From assembly GCA_964646525.1 (NCBI GenBank), contig CAZYER010000001.1, positions 1 to 64,000 of the forward strand: DNA of 64,000 nt, read 5' to 3'. This DNA is from GCA-002282575 sp964646525. GTDB taxonomy: Bacteria; Pseudomonadota; Gammaproteobacteria; Thiomicrospirales; Thiomicrospiraceae. The translations under genes were made by a program, and so were the position numbers. The notes beneath the pieces were generated by a model. That model saw only the letters and a list, made by a program, of their open reading frames with translations. It ran no database searches and was not told the origin of the DNA. This document shows, piece by piece, positions 35,264 to 44,244 of this stretch (position 1 is the first letter of the stretch; every line of letters starts with the position of its first letter).

Positions 35264-35356
35264 AGTTTAGATGAGATGTTATGTAGGAATAAGCGTTAAG
35301 TGTTTGAAAAGTGACAAATAGTTAATGATAAACAGATAGATAACAAATCGTTGAAA

Positions 35357-35444
35357 TGGTGCCCGGGGCCGGAATCGAACCGGCACGCCGTTGTGGGGCG
35401 GCAGATTTTAAGTCTGCTGTGTCTACCGATTTCACCACCCGGGC
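35357..35444 (-). tRNA. leuZ: tRNA-Leu (anticodon TAA)
   Basis: 88 nt, long variable arm, CCA encoded; anticodon loop gives TAA. Third gene in the Gly-Cys-Leu operon. Confidence 0.96.
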
Positions 35445-35465
35445 ATAGACATGATCTTCATTTTG

Positions 35466-35539
35466 TGGAGGCCGGACCCGGAATCGAACCGAGATTCATT
35501 GATTTGCAATCAAGTGTATAACCACTCTACCATCCGGCC
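35466..35539 (-). tRNA. cysT: tRNA-Cys (anticodon GCA)
   Basis: 74 nt with encoded CCA; anticodon loop TTGCAAA gives GCA. Second gene in the Gly-Cys-Leu operon, 21 nt before tRNA-Leu. Confidence 0.96.
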
Positions 35540-35544
35540 CATCT

Positions 35545-35620
35545 TGGAGCGGGATAAGAGACTCGAACTCTCGACCCTAACCTTGGCAAGGTTATGCTCT
35601 ACCAACTGAGCTAATCCCGC
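35545..35620 (-). tRNA. glyW: tRNA-Gly (anticodon GCC), copy 3
   Basis: 76 nt with encoded CCA, identical to the copies at 32210 and 32540. First gene of an operon in the same order as E. coli glyW-cysT-leuZ. Confidence 0.97.
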
Positions 35621-35637
35621 ATCAAAATGAAGTCTCT

Positions 35638-35666
35638 ATTATGAAGGATGAAGCGCCCTTAGTCAA
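35638..35666 (-). promoter_or_regulatory. Promoter of the Gly-Cys-Leu tRNA operon
   Basis: On the minus strand TTGACT, 17-nt spacer, CATAAT, ending 17 nt before tRNA-Gly. The -35 box overlaps the end of the darP coding sequence. Confidence 0.75.
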
Positions 35667-36261
35667 GGCTTTCATCGCTATTTTCTTCATAATCGTCACT
35701 CGCGTTTGGCGTTGAAAACTGGGTAGGATCGTGTAACGCTTTGAGCATCTTAAATAAAAGTCGTGCGTGCTTAGGCGCTTTGCTCTGCTCTTTTTCAAGC
35801 CGTGCTAAGCGAATCGTTTGTCTAAACTCTTGACGATCAGCGTGAGGAAAAACTTCCAACAAATCACCCAATACCGCATCACCCTCAGCAATTAAACGAT
35901 CACGCCATTGTTCACATCGGTGATGCATGGATACCGCTTGTTTAGAATCACCATGCACCAAACCCAGTGTTACTTCAATTTGCTCTGCCCAGTCTTCTTG
36001 TCGAATACGTTTACCTAAATAATTGCGTTGACGACGGTAACCAGGACCAAAGCTCATTTTTTTCATCATAGCCAAACCCGATAAAAAATCTTCGTCGAAG
36101 AAGCCGAATTTTTTCAACTGGTCTTTGCTTAACTCAAGTAATTCGGGCACCAAATCCGTTTGTGCTTTCGCCTCTCGTTTTTGGGCAGAGCGACTGGGAC
36201 GTCCGTCACCATAAAACTCATCATCGGATAGTGAAGTGTCGTTACTGGCATGCTTTTTCAT
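35659..36261 (-). CDS. darP: Ribosome biogenesis factor DarP (YjgA, DUF615)
   Basis: A 200-residue protein associated in E. coli with assembly of the 50S subunit. The family pattern is visible: SRSAQKREAKAQ, LVPELLELSKDQLKK, then GYRRQRNYLGKRIRQED, and a C-terminal RLARLEKEQSKAPKHARLLFK. The acidic tail (DDYEENSDESLD) and acidic start (DTSLSDDEF) are normal for the family. It overlaps the upstream oxidase gene by 4 nt. Confidence 0.92.
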   Translation of the reverse strand: MKKHASNDTSLSDDEFYGDGRPSRSAQKREAKAQTDLVPELLELSKDQLKKFGFFDEDFLSGLAMMKKMSFGPGYRRQRNYLGKRIRQEDWAEQIEVTLGLVHGDSKQAVSMHHRCEQWRDRLIAEGDAVLGDLLEVFPHADRQEFRQTIRLARLEKEQSKAPKHARLLFKMLKALHDPTQFSTPNASDDYEENSDESLD

Positions 36262-37637
36262 GAATTTACTCGCGATAAAATGTGTTCCTGACGGGCAAAA
36301 CGCTCGGCATTGGCAACCACATCAGGAATAGAAATACCTTCGTGCCAATTCGCACGGGTGACTAGATTAGGACAGTCTTGCGCTAATGCCTGACGAATTT
36401 GAGCCACCTTTTCTAAATGACCCAATTGATATTGTGCAATGGCATGTGGCCAAAGTTTCACTTGAGTCATTTCAGGTTGTCCCTGAATACCCAACAGCGG
36501 AGTTAAATCTTTCACCACTTGGTCAATTAAGGTCTGCTCATCACGTGTTGCCACCAAAGGATTACGGCTACCACCAATAAAACAGCTTAATAAAACCTTA
36601 CCTTCTGGCGCACGCTGCGGGAAAATACTGGTCGAAAAAATCGCTCCCAGCGTTTGAATACCCAAACTGCGTGGAATCAACACGCCAAAACCATCGAGCG
36701 CATGCGTTATTTGCTTGCGGTCAAAACCCAAAGCAACCACCGCTAACGGCGGCGATTCGATCGACTGCAACAGCTTGGTTGCTGTGGGAGAAACAGGCGC
36801 AAGCAACTTAGCCGCATCGGGCGCATCTAGCGTCACAATCACTTTACTGGCTAATAAGGTCTGACCACTATCTGTACCCACTTGCCAACCTTGCTCTGTT
36901 AGTGCTAACCCAGTAACCCTTGCCGAACACTGAACGGACTCACCCAATGCTTGTGCCAATGCCTTAGGGAGAGTGGACATGCCTTTCTGAAAGCTAATCA
37001 TGTTATTAGAAGGCACATAACGCCCCGCTGCTCGATCTTGCTTGCGTGCTTTCATACGCGCCAGCATGCCCTTAAACAAGGAGCCATGATCTTTTTCCAT
37101 TAACCACACTTTATGAAAGGCGGCTTGAACGGAAATCTTATCGGGATTACCAGCAAAAATGCCCGACACAAAAGGATCAATGACCCAATCGCGCCATTCT
37201 TTACCTAAGCGACGCGTTATAAAATCACCAATTGACTCCTCGCCAACACCCCGTCTGCGAAACGGTTCCCACAGTAGCCTTAACTTCGAAAGCGGACTGA
37301 CCAAAGGGGTTTTAATCAGCGCACCAATTGACAAAGGCAAAGCCCACAATTGTCCACCTCGCACCACAAAACGGTTTTTCGATTGATCGTTGGCGACAAC
37401 GACTTGATCACGTAGGCCAAGGCTATCAATGAGCTCATCTAGAGGTTGCGAAGAAAGCAAGCCAGAATTAGCGCCGACATCGACTTGCCAACCGGATTGG
37501 TTTTGTGTGTGAATACGACCACCGATCTCATCCTGTGCTTCCAGCACCTGTACGCTGAACTCCGCCTGTTTTAAATACCAAGCTGTGGATAATCCCGACA
37601 AACCAGCACCAATAATGACATAATCAACGTGTTTCAC
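36258..37637 (-). CDS. hemY: HemY-type protoporphyrinogen/coproporphyrinogen oxidase
   Basis: A flavoprotein of about 459 residues in heme synthesis. The FAD motif is IIGAGLSGLSTAWYL, followed by EIGGRI and GANSGLLSS, and the C-terminal FAD segment appears near ISIPDVVANAERFA. Oxygen-dependent HemY types oxidise protoporphyrinogen IX (or coproporphyrinogen III in Gram-positives). A general amine-oxidase-like flavoprotein is the alternative. The longer ATG frame (37673) overlaps ligA by 40 nt; GTG at 37637 overlaps the ligA stop by 4 nt, is preceded by AAAGGA, and puts the FAD motif at residue 8, so it is preferred. Confidence 0.85.
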   Translation of the reverse strand: MKHVDYVIIGAGLSGLSTAWYLKQAEFSVQVLEAQDEIGGRIHTQNQSGWQVDVGANSGLLSSQPLDELIDSLGLRDQVVVANDQSKNRFVVRGGQLWALPLSIGALIKTPLVSPLSKLRLLWEPFRRRGVGEESIGDFITRRLGKEWRDWVIDPFVSGIFAGNPDKISVQAAFHKVWLMEKDHGSLFKGMLARMKARKQDRAAGRYVPSNNMISFQKGMSTLPKALAQALGESVQCSARVTGLALTEQGWQVGTDSGQTLLASKVIVTLDAPDAAKLLAPVSPTATKLLQSIESPPLAVVALGFDRKQITHALDGFGVLIPRSLGIQTLGAIFSTSIFPQRAPEGKVLLSCFIGGSRNPLVATRDEQTLIDQVVKDLTPLLGIQGQPEMTQVKLWPHAIAQYQLGHLEKVAQIRQALAQDCPNLVTRANWHEGISIPDVVANAERFARQEHILSRVNS

Positions 37638-39691
37638 ACTGAATCCTTTGTTAAATTGTGGGGTGTGATGCACTGAGCGATGAAAGTCTCTTCATCCCAC
37701 ACCATGATACCAAGCTGTTCGGCTTTGGCGAGTTTACTACCTGCAGCCTCACCGGCAATAACAATATCGGTTTTTGCCGAAACACTGCCAGTTACTTTAG
37801 CGCCGAATCGCTCTAAAATCGCTTTAGCTTCCTCTCGACTCATCTGACTGAGTGTTCCAGTCAGCACCACCACTTTATTCATCACCGCCGAGGGCTGCAA
37901 GGAAGCTGTCGCCACAAGATCAACACTAGGCCAATGAACCCCTAATGCTTGCAATTGCTCAATGACTTCTCGATTATGTGGCTGAGCAAAAAATTGGACG
38001 ATTTCTTTCGCCACCACAGCCCCCACATCACGAATCTGCATTAAGCTGGCCTCATCGGCTTGCATCAAAGGCGCCAACTCACCAAAGTGTTGCGCCAGTG
38101 ACTTAGCCGTCACTTCACCCACTTCAGGAATACCAAGAGCATAAATAAAACGGGCTAAGGTGGTTTGTTTACTCGCATCTATCGCTTGCAACAAATTGTG
38201 TGCCGATTTTTCGCCCATCCGCTCTAAATTAACCAATGGCATCAGCGTTAAACGATACAAGTCGTCGGCATGCGCCACTAACCCACTTTGCATCAGCTGT
38301 TCAATCACCTTGCCGCCCAACCCCTGAATATCCATGGCTTTGCGCGACACAAAATGCTCCAAGGCGCGCTGTTTTTGTGCCGGACAATAGAGCCCACCAC
38401 TGCAACGATGCACCGACTTATCGGCTTCTTGCACTACGGCTGACTGGCACACAGGGCATTGCGTCGGCATGACATAAGGCGTGGCATGCTCAGGGCGCAA
38501 ATGTGCAACAACCGCCACCACTTCAGGAATCACATCGCCAGCACGACGCACCACTACCGTATCACCAACACGCACATCTTTACGAGCGATTTCATCAGCA
38601 TTATGCAAAGTCGCATTACTCACGACAACGCCACCCACTGAGACGGGCGTTAACCGCGCCACGGGGGTTAATGCGCCAGTACGTCCCACTTGAATATCAA
38701 TTGCTTCAACCTTTGTCCAAGCTTCTTGTGCCGGAAACTTATGGGCAATGGCCCAACGGGGAAACTTGGCTGTCATACCCAACTGTAGCTGTACTGCCCG
38801 ATCATCGATTTTATAAACAACACCATCAATATCATAAGCTAACTGATCGCGCTGTTGCTGAATCTGTTCATAATAAACCAGCAAGGCATCGATGCCCGAT
38901 AAACGTCTGACTTCTTTCGCTACCTGAAAGCCCCACTGATGAAGCTGTTCTAAAACCCCCGTTTGCGTTGGCGCTAACAGCGTTTCATCTTCAACAAAGC
39001 CCACCGCATAGGCAAAAAACTGTAACTGACGTTCAGCGGTAATTCGGGCATCCAACTGACGCAAACTGCCCGCAGCGGCATTGCGAGGATTGGCAAACGG
39101 CTTTTGACCTTGCGCCAGTTGACGCTCATTCAGGGCTTGAAACGCCGCTTTGCTCATCACCACTTCACCACGCACCTCAATGACACCCTTAGGTGGATGA
39201 GCGCGTAACACTAGGGGGACATTGTGCAAGGTACGTATATTGGCCGTCACCACTTCGCCATTAATCCCATCACCTCGTGTTGTTGCTTGAGTTAACTGAC
39301 CCTGTTCGTAGGTGAGATTAATAGCCAGACCATCCAGCTTAGGTTCAGCACAAAAATGGGGCTGTGCTTGAGGTACTAAGGACTGAATACGTTGCCAAAA
39401 CTGTCTCACATCTTCATCACTAAAGGCATTATCTAGCGAATACATACCCACACGATGTTGTTGTGATGCAAATTTCGACTGTAAGCCCCCAGCAACGCGT
39501 TGCGTGGGAGAAATAGGCGATTGCAGAGCAGGATACTGAGTTTCCAGCAGCTTCAACTGTGCCATTAAGGCATCATAATCATCATCAGCAACCAATGGCG
39601 CGTCGAGTACATAGTAGGCATAATCGTATTCGGCGATTTGCTCAACTAAACGACTCCACTCTGCACGCACTTCTGTTGGTAGGAAACTCAT
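37634..39691 (-). CDS. ligA: NAD-dependent DNA ligase
   Basis: A 685-residue ligase that seals nicks in replication and repair. The adenylated Lys is in CAEPKLDGLAINL. DGVVYKIDD and the OB-fold follow. The zinc finger uses CPVC and later RCSGGLYC. Helix-hairpin-helix repeats (GEKSAHNLLQAI, IRDVGAVVAKEI) and a C-terminal BRCT domain (VVLTGTLSQMSREEAKAILERFGAKVTGSV) complete the family layout. It is 6 nt from zipA, the order conserved in gammaproteobacteria. Confidence 0.97.
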   Translation of the reverse strand: MSFLPTEVRAEWSRLVEQIAEYDYAYYVLDAPLVADDDYDALMAQLKLLETQYPALQSPISPTQRVAGGLQSKFASQQHRVGMYSLDNAFSDEDVRQFWQRIQSLVPQAQPHFCAEPKLDGLAINLTYEQGQLTQATTRGDGINGEVVTANIRTLHNVPLVLRAHPPKGVIEVRGEVVMSKAAFQALNERQLAQGQKPFANPRNAAAGSLRQLDARITAERQLQFFAYAVGFVEDETLLAPTQTGVLEQLHQWGFQVAKEVRRLSGIDALLVYYEQIQQQRDQLAYDIDGVVYKIDDRAVQLQLGMTAKFPRWAIAHKFPAQEAWTKVEAIDIQVGRTGALTPVARLTPVSVGGVVVSNATLHNADEIARKDVRVGDTVVVRRAGDVIPEVVAVVAHLRPEHATPYVMPTQCPVCQSAVVQEADKSVHRCSGGLYCPAQKQRALEHFVSRKAMDIQGLGGKVIEQLMQSGLVAHADDLYRLTLMPLVNLERMGEKSAHNLLQAIDASKQTTLARFIYALGIPEVGEVTAKSLAQHFGELAPLMQADEASLMQIRDVGAVVAKEIVQFFAQPHNREVIEQLQALGVHWPSVDLVATASLQPSAVMNKVVVLTGTLSQMSREEAKAILERFGAKVTGSVSAKTDIVIAGEAAGSKLAKAEQLGIMVWDEETFIAQCITPHNLTKDSV

Positions 39692-39697
39692 AACTGC

Positions 39698-40558
39698 TTA
39701 AAAAGTGAGACTTTGGGCGTACTCACGCATGGCTTTCAAATCAGACTCTTTAATTAAATGACGCTGAGCATCGTAGAGCTTAGCACTTAAGTTCTGCGAC
39801 ACCTTGCGTGCCACGGTAATAAACTCATCCATCGCACGATAAGGGGTAATCGCATTAGGTAATTCAAGCACCAAAGCCACACCAGGCGACTCAAAATCCG
39901 CATCGTCAACCGCTGGAAAATAACCTGGCTCAACCACATTAGCAATACGGAAAATTATGTTACCGTTAGCATCTTGCTTCACATAGGTACCATCATGATG
40001 AAAATTCAGACGTGAAGCCTCCATAGCAACATGAAGTTGTTTGCGCGTAAATTTAGCTGATGCCGATAATACCAACAGGGCAAAAAGCTGTTGTTGTGGT
40101 GCCTCGGTTGGCGTGGGCTGATGCACAACAGATGAAGCCTGACTCATCACTGGCACTTCATAAGCAGGCGCTTCACTCATGCGAGCTGACAAAGCATCAA
40201 CTTCAGAAACAGATGAAATCACTGCTGAGGTTGGCGCTGGAGTCACATCAGGCTCAGCAAATAAAGGCGCCTGTTGTGCTGTCGTAGACACAAGCTCAGG
40301 AGATTTCACCATCGGCTCGCGCGGTAACATACCTTCTTTGGTCGTTTGCGCTAAGCGAGTTGCAGACGGTGTAATAGGCGCGTCATTACGTTTGATCGGA
40401 GTAACCTCGTAACCTTCTTCTTCGGGGGTTTCTGCTGGTAAAGACTCTTTACGATAGGCGCGTTGGATGGGTTCATTCTTACTCTTTTTTCCCCACCAGT
40501 ACAAACTACCGACAAACACCACCGCACACACGATTAAGATAATCTGTAATTCAGTCAT
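39698..40558 (-). CDS. zipA: Cell division protein ZipA
   Basis: A 286-residue septal ring protein that tethers FtsZ to the membrane. One N-terminal membrane span (LQIILIVCAVVFVGSLYWW) is followed by a P-, E- and Q-rich linker (about 30-150). The globular FtsZ-binding domain contains LLVLSASAKFTRKQLHVAM, IIFRIANVVEPGYF and VALVLELPNAITPYRAMDEFI. Placed directly before ligA as in E. coli and relatives. Confidence 0.93.
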   Translation of the reverse strand: MTELQIILIVCAVVFVGSLYWWGKKSKNEPIQRAYRKESLPAETPEEEGYEVTPIKRNDAPITPSATRLAQTTKEGMLPREPMVKSPELVSTTAQQAPLFAEPDVTPAPTSAVISSVSEVDALSARMSEAPAYEVPVMSQASSVVHQPTPTEAPQQQLFALLVLSASAKFTRKQLHVAMEASRLNFHHDGTYVKQDANGNIIFRIANVVEPGYFPAVDDADFESPGVALVLELPNAITPYRAMDEFITVARKVSQNLSAKLYDAQRHLIKESDLKAMREYAQSLTF

Positions 40559-40619
40559 TCATCTCTCCAAGACTGTCTGTGCAGCCACCAATTCTGTCTG
40601 ACGGACATTGCCCGTCATT

Positions 40620-40648
40620 TTGCTATAAAATTATTACTATTCTACAAT
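40620..40648 (+). promoter_or_regulatory. Candidate promoter of the FGGY kinase gene
   Basis: TTGCTA, 17-nt spacer, TACAAT, about 37 nt before the TTG start codon, in the 127-nt region divergent from zipA. Confidence 0.45.
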
Positions 40649-40685
40649 ATTATGCGTCATAACGACGGTTATTGGAGACAAAAAG

Positions 40686-41990
40686 TTGACACAGCCAATG
40701 AATTCAGCACACCAGATGGCAATTGGCATCGACTGCGGCACCTCTGGTATCCGTGCTGTGGCAGTCAACGCCTGCCAACAGATACTAGCCGAAAGTGCTT
40801 TAGCACTGACTGATCAAACACCAGAGCATTGGTGGCAAACCACTCTTTCCGTGTTAGATAATTTGTTTAACCAATTGCATCAAACAATTGATTTAACCGT
40901 CTATCAAGTCGCCATCAGTCTCGATGCCACTTCATCTAGTCTTTTTCTAATCAGTCGTAATGGCATACCACTAACGCCTGTACTCATGTACTACGATGCC
41001 TGCCCAAACATGGCCAGCGTCATTCGTACCCAACTCAGTTCAAGTTCTGGGGCACAAGGAACGCAAAGCAGCTTAGCCAAGGCATTAACCTTGGCTGACT
41101 CATTAACAAAACAAATCCATCACAGTCAGCATTGGTTAGTCTGCCATCAAGCCGACTGGCTTCTCTATCAACTCAGTGGTCAACTGGGCATTAGTGATGA
41201 AAACAATTGCTTGAAATTGGGCTACGATCCCGTCCTACAACAATGGGAAGAAGCGACAGTGGACTTGCTAGGTCAAGCACATTTACCTAAAGTGTTTGCG
41301 CCTGCAACAGTCATTGGTGATCTCAAAGCTTCCTTGCGCGCACGTTGGCAACTACCCACCTCAACGCAACTAGCCTGTGGAACCACCGACAGTATTGCAG
41401 CATTTTTAGCCACAGGTGCTAACAGTCCGGGGGATGCCGTGATTTCTCTGGGCAGCACCCTTGCCTTCAAACTGCTAACACATCAGCCCTACTTTGATGC
41501 TGAAAAAGGGATTTACAGTCATCGCTTATGGAATCAATGGTTGGTAGGCGGTGCTTCTAATGCCGGTGGAGCTTGTTTACTCGAAGCATTTGAACTATCA
41601 CAGCTACACATACTGGCTCAACAACCTTTAATTCAACCGTCACCACTACCAGACTACTATCCTCTGCCCACCCAACGCTGTGGCGAGCGCTTTCCTGTTA
41701 ACAATCCCTATCTGTGTGCGCAAGGCTTGCCCCATACATTCAACGCTTCTGAACGCTTTAGCACATTGGTGCATGGATTAGTAGCGATTGAACAACTCGG
41801 CTGGCAACGACTCAGTGAAGGATGTGAGCAACCCATCTCTCGGCTTTATGCCTGTGGCGGTGGAAATAAAAATCCCGCTTGGGCGGGATTAAGAAAAGCG
41901 ACATTAACGATGCCGCACTGGCAATCTATTTCTGAACAAGCCGCCGTCGGTGCAGCCATGCTAGCGCTAAAATCTTTATTTAGACAATAG
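40686..41990 (+). CDS. FGGY-family carbohydrate kinase, probable D-ribulokinase
   Basis: A 434-residue sugar kinase. The N-terminal phosphate motif is GIDCGTSGIRAVAV; the second half has VISLGSTLAFKLL and GGASNAGGACLLE, and near the C-terminus RLYACGGGNKNPAWAGLR. The GTSGIRA form and its modest length resemble the D-ribulose kinases known from cyanobacteria and plants, so phosphorylation of D-ribulose is a reasonable guess; xylulose or glycerol are less likely. The start is TTG at 40686 because GGAGA lies about 9 nt upstream; the ATG four codons on is much further from it. It converges tail to tail with the CbbY-like gene. Confidence 0.78.
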   Translation: MTQPMNSAHQMAIGIDCGTSGIRAVAVNACQQILAESALALTDQTPEHWWQTTLSVLDNLFNQLHQTIDLTVYQVAISLDATSSSLFLISRNGIPLTPVLMYYDACPNMASVIRTQLSSSSGAQGTQSSLAKALTLADSLTKQIHHSQHWLVCHQADWLLYQLSGQLGISDENNCLKLGYDPVLQQWEEATVDLLGQAHLPKVFAPATVIGDLKASLRARWQLPTSTQLACGTTDSIAAFLATGANSPGDAVISLGSTLAFKLLTHQPYFDAEKGIYSHRLWNQWLVGGASNAGGACLLEAFELSQLHILAQQPLIQPSPLPDYYPLPTQRCGERFPVNNPYLCAQGLPHTFNASERFSTLVHGLVAIEQLGWQRLSEGCEQPISRLYACGGGNKNPAWAGLRKATLTMPHWQSISEQAAVGAAMLALKSLFRQ

Positions 41991-41991
41991 C

Positions 41992-42750
41992 CTATCGGAT
42001 ATGACGAGCGTGCAAACTTCTTAATGCTGCCACATCAACATAGTTTCCTTTCATTTGACCAGCCAATACCTGCATAGGGCTGTTGGATTCACCTAAATCG
42101 CTCAGCACCAGCGCGGCCAGTGAAAAATCATCGTGCAGAGTGTAACCGTTAACGGTAATGAGCGTTTTGATACCAGCACGGGTTGCCGATTGCACGCCAT
42201 TGTAGGAATCTTCAAACGCTAAACAATCTGAAGCGCGCAAATTCATCTTTTCTAACGCATAGTGATAAATATCGGGTGCAGGTTTTTTCGCTGGCACAAT
42301 ATCGCCTGCTGCGATCACTTCGAACCAATCAATACTTTGAGCACCTAACGTATGCGTCAACAATGCGGTCACATTTGCTGGCGTGGTTGTCGTGGCAATA
42401 GCCAATTTTAACCCTGCTGAACGCGCTTCATGAATCAATCGTTCAACCCCTTTTCTTAACGGAATCTTTCCTTGAGACAAAAGTTGGGTATAAATTTCCG
42501 TTTTTTTCGCCTGCAATTGCACAATACGTTCCGGCATGGTGTCGTTCCATTCATTCGGACGATGCCTTTTCAAAAAGTGCGTCATCCGTTCTTTTCCGCC
42601 GGTCACGGCCAACAACTCACCGTAAAGCGCTTCATCCCACTGCCAATCTAATCCCGCATCCGCAAAGGCCATGTTAAACGCAATGCGGTGACCATCTCTT
42701 TCCGTGTCTGCTAAGGTTCCATCTACATCAAAAATCAAAGCTCGTAACAT
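41992..42750 (-). CDS. HAD phosphatase, CbbY-like
   Basis: A 252-residue HAD hydrolase. Nucleophile motif FDVDGTLADTERDGHR, motif II IATTTTPANV, then KKPAPDIY, and motif IV AFEDSYNGVQSATRAG. The N-terminal wording and cap (RIAFNMAFADAGLDW, GGKERM) fit CbbY, which removes the RuBisCO inhibitor xylulose-1,5-bisphosphate in autotrophs. Other HADs of this branch act on sugar phosphates such as beta-glucose phosphate, so the substrate is uncertain. No RuBisCO gene is in the window. It lies one base from the stop of the FGGY kinase gene. Confidence 0.8.
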   Translation of the reverse strand: MLRALIFDVDGTLADTERDGHRIAFNMAFADAGLDWQWDEALYGELLAVTGGKERMTHFLKRHRPNEWNDTMPERIVQLQAKKTEIYTQLLSQGKIPLRKGVERLIHEARSAGLKLAIATTTTPANVTALLTHTLGAQSIDWFEVIAAGDIVPAKKPAPDIYHYALEKMNLRASDCLAFEDSYNGVQSATRAGIKTLITVNGYTLHDDFSLAALVLSDLGESNSPMQVLAGQMKGNYVDVAALRSLHARHIR

Positions 42751-42823
42751 CGTTTATTTTTTCCATAATTAGCCACAAAGATGTGGACTCTATCATATTT
42801 TGGTGACAAATCCCACTAAAGAC

Positions 42824-42852
42824 TTGTCAGTTGTGGGGAAAACTGTTATAAA
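42824..42852 (+). promoter_or_regulatory. Promoter of dksA
   Basis: TTGTCA, 17-nt spacer, TATAAA, 42 nt before the dksA ATG. Confidence 0.7.
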
Positions 42853-42894
42853 TCGCCTCCTAATTTGCTTGCCCAACCAAAGGGGATTGAACAC

Positions 42895-43326
42895 ATGTCA
42901 TCGACTCAACCAAAATTTTTAGAAGATTACCCAGCTTATCAGCCTGAACCGGGCGAAGAGTACATGAGTCCGAGAATGCTGGAGCATTTCCGCAATAAAC
43001 TACTCTGGTGGAAAGAGCAACTGTTAGAAGAGATGAACGCTACCATCAATCATCTTAAAGAAGACTCTGCCATGCCTGCTGATCCTAATGATCGCGCCAG
43101 TCAAGAAGAGGAATTTAGTCTTGAATTGCGTACCCGTGACCGTGAACGCAAGCTAATTGCTAAGGTAGAATCAACACTCAAACGTATTGATGAAGGTGAT
43201 TTCGGTTACTGTGTTATCACTGGTGAAGAAATTGGCTTAGAACGACTAGAAGCGCGTCCAACAGCTACCATGACGGTTGAAGCCAAAGCCATGCAAGAAT
43301 TGCGTGAAAAACAAGGCGTTGCTTAA
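42895..43326 (+). CDS. dksA: RNA polymerase-binding transcription factor DksA, cysteine-poor form
   Basis: About 143 residues. DksA binds the RNA polymerase secondary channel and works with ppGpp. The coiled coil is complete and its tip DPNDRAS carries both acidic residues needed for activity. The C-terminal globular part keeps GYC, EIGLERLEARPTA and the C-terminal helix, but only the first of the four zinc cysteines remains: the second, third and fourth positions read T, T and A. The related DksA2 of Pseudomonas also departs from the four-Cys pattern and works without zinc. ATG at 42895 is chosen since GGGG lies 8 nt upstream. gluQ follows 5 nt later, as for canonical dksA. Confidence 0.93.
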   Translation: MSSTQPKFLEDYPAYQPEPGEEYMSPRMLEHFRNKLLWWKEQLLEEMNATINHLKEDSAMPADPNDRASQEEEFSLELRTRDRERKLIAKVESTLKRIDEGDFGYCVITGEEIGLERLEARPTATMTVEAKAMQELREKQGVA

Positions 43327-43331
43327 CGCGT

Positions 43332-44225
43332 TTGTCTAAACAACTACACCATAATCAACCGACGGGGCGCTTCGCCCCATCTCCGACTGGAGACCTTCAT
43401 TTGGGTTCTCTGGTTGCTGCTACTGCAAGTTACTTGAACGTTAAGCAACAACAAGGGCGTTGGTTGCTGCGTATAGACGACATTGATACACCGCGTGTCG
43501 TTTCAGGTAGTCAAGACCGCATTTGTCGCCAACTCGAAGCCTATGGCTTTGAATGGGATCAGCTCATCATTCAATCGCAGCGATTAGCCCATTATGAAGC
43601 AGCTTTAGCTGAGCTTGCTCAACAGGGGATGCTGTACGAATGCGACTGCACACGCAAACATATCCAACAGCGACTAGGCAGAAGTGGATACTATGATAAT
43701 TTTTGTCGCCATCGTCAACTAAAAGGCAGCATCCACAACAGTATTCGCGTTATAACCCCAAATACACCTTGGAGTTACCAAGATGCTATTCAAGGTAGGC
43801 AAGTGTTTGATTGGCAATGTCAAAGCGGCGATTTTATCGTTAAACGTGCCGATCGTATTTTTGCTTACCATTTAGTGGCAGCTGTCGATGATAGCGAAGA
43901 AAACATTACTGAAGTTATTCGCGGTGCCGATTTAATCAGCTCCACAGCACCACAACAATACCTGCAGCAATGTTTAAAACGCTCCAGTCCACTTTATGGA
44001 CATCATCCTCTAGTTGTAGACAGTCAAAGCAAGATCAAGCTTTCTAAAGCCTCACAAGCGCCTGCACTAAAACCAGAAGATGCCGTGAGTAATTTATTTG
44101 ATGTGCTCACTTTTCTCAATCAATACCCGCCTAGCGAACTCAAAAAGGGAAAGCTTAATGAACTTTGGTATTGGGCAATTACGCATTGGTCGATCAAAAA
44201 ACTAATCCCTCAAATGAGGGACTAA
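43332..44225 (+). CDS. gluQ: Glutamyl-Q tRNA(Asp) synthetase
   Basis: A 297-residue paralogue of the GluRS catalytic core that attaches glutamate to queuosine of tRNA-Asp. FAPSPTGDLHLGSLVAA is the HIGH region. Zinc ligands appear as CDC and a later YYDNFC. The KMSKS counterpart is KIKLSKAS. The anticodon-binding domain is absent, which separates it from gltX. The start is TTG, as no ATG lies upstream in frame. It follows dksA directly, a conserved pair. Confidence 0.93.
   Translation: MSKQLHHNQPTGRFAPSPTGDLHLGSLVAATASYLNVKQQQGRWLLRIDDIDTPRVVSGSQDRICRQLEAYGFEWDQLIIQSQRLAHYEAALAELAQQGMLYECDCTRKHIQQRLGRSGYYDNFCRHRQLKGSIHNSIRVITPNTPWSYQDAIQGRQVFDWQCQSGDFIVKRADRIFAYHLVAAVDDSEENITEVIRGADLISSTAPQQYLQQCLKRSSPLYGHHPLVVDSQSKIKLSKASQAPALKPEDAVSNLFDVLTFLNQYPPSELKKGKLNELWYWAITHWSIKKLIPQMRD
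44206..44221. terminator. Bidirectional terminator hairpin at the gluQ end
   Basis: TCCCTC, loop AAAT, GAGGGA. On the plus strand CTAATTTT follows; on the minus strand TTAGTTTTTT follows, so it can also stop the metal-efflux operon. The stem overlaps the last gluQ codons. Confidence 0.65.
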
Positions 44226-44244
44226 TTTTATGTAGCTGATGATT

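Noticed and set aside
37584..37592. DnaA box TTATCCACA inside the HemY-type oxidase gene
   Set aside because: It is a single copy within coding sequence for the FAD motif region; most likely chance.
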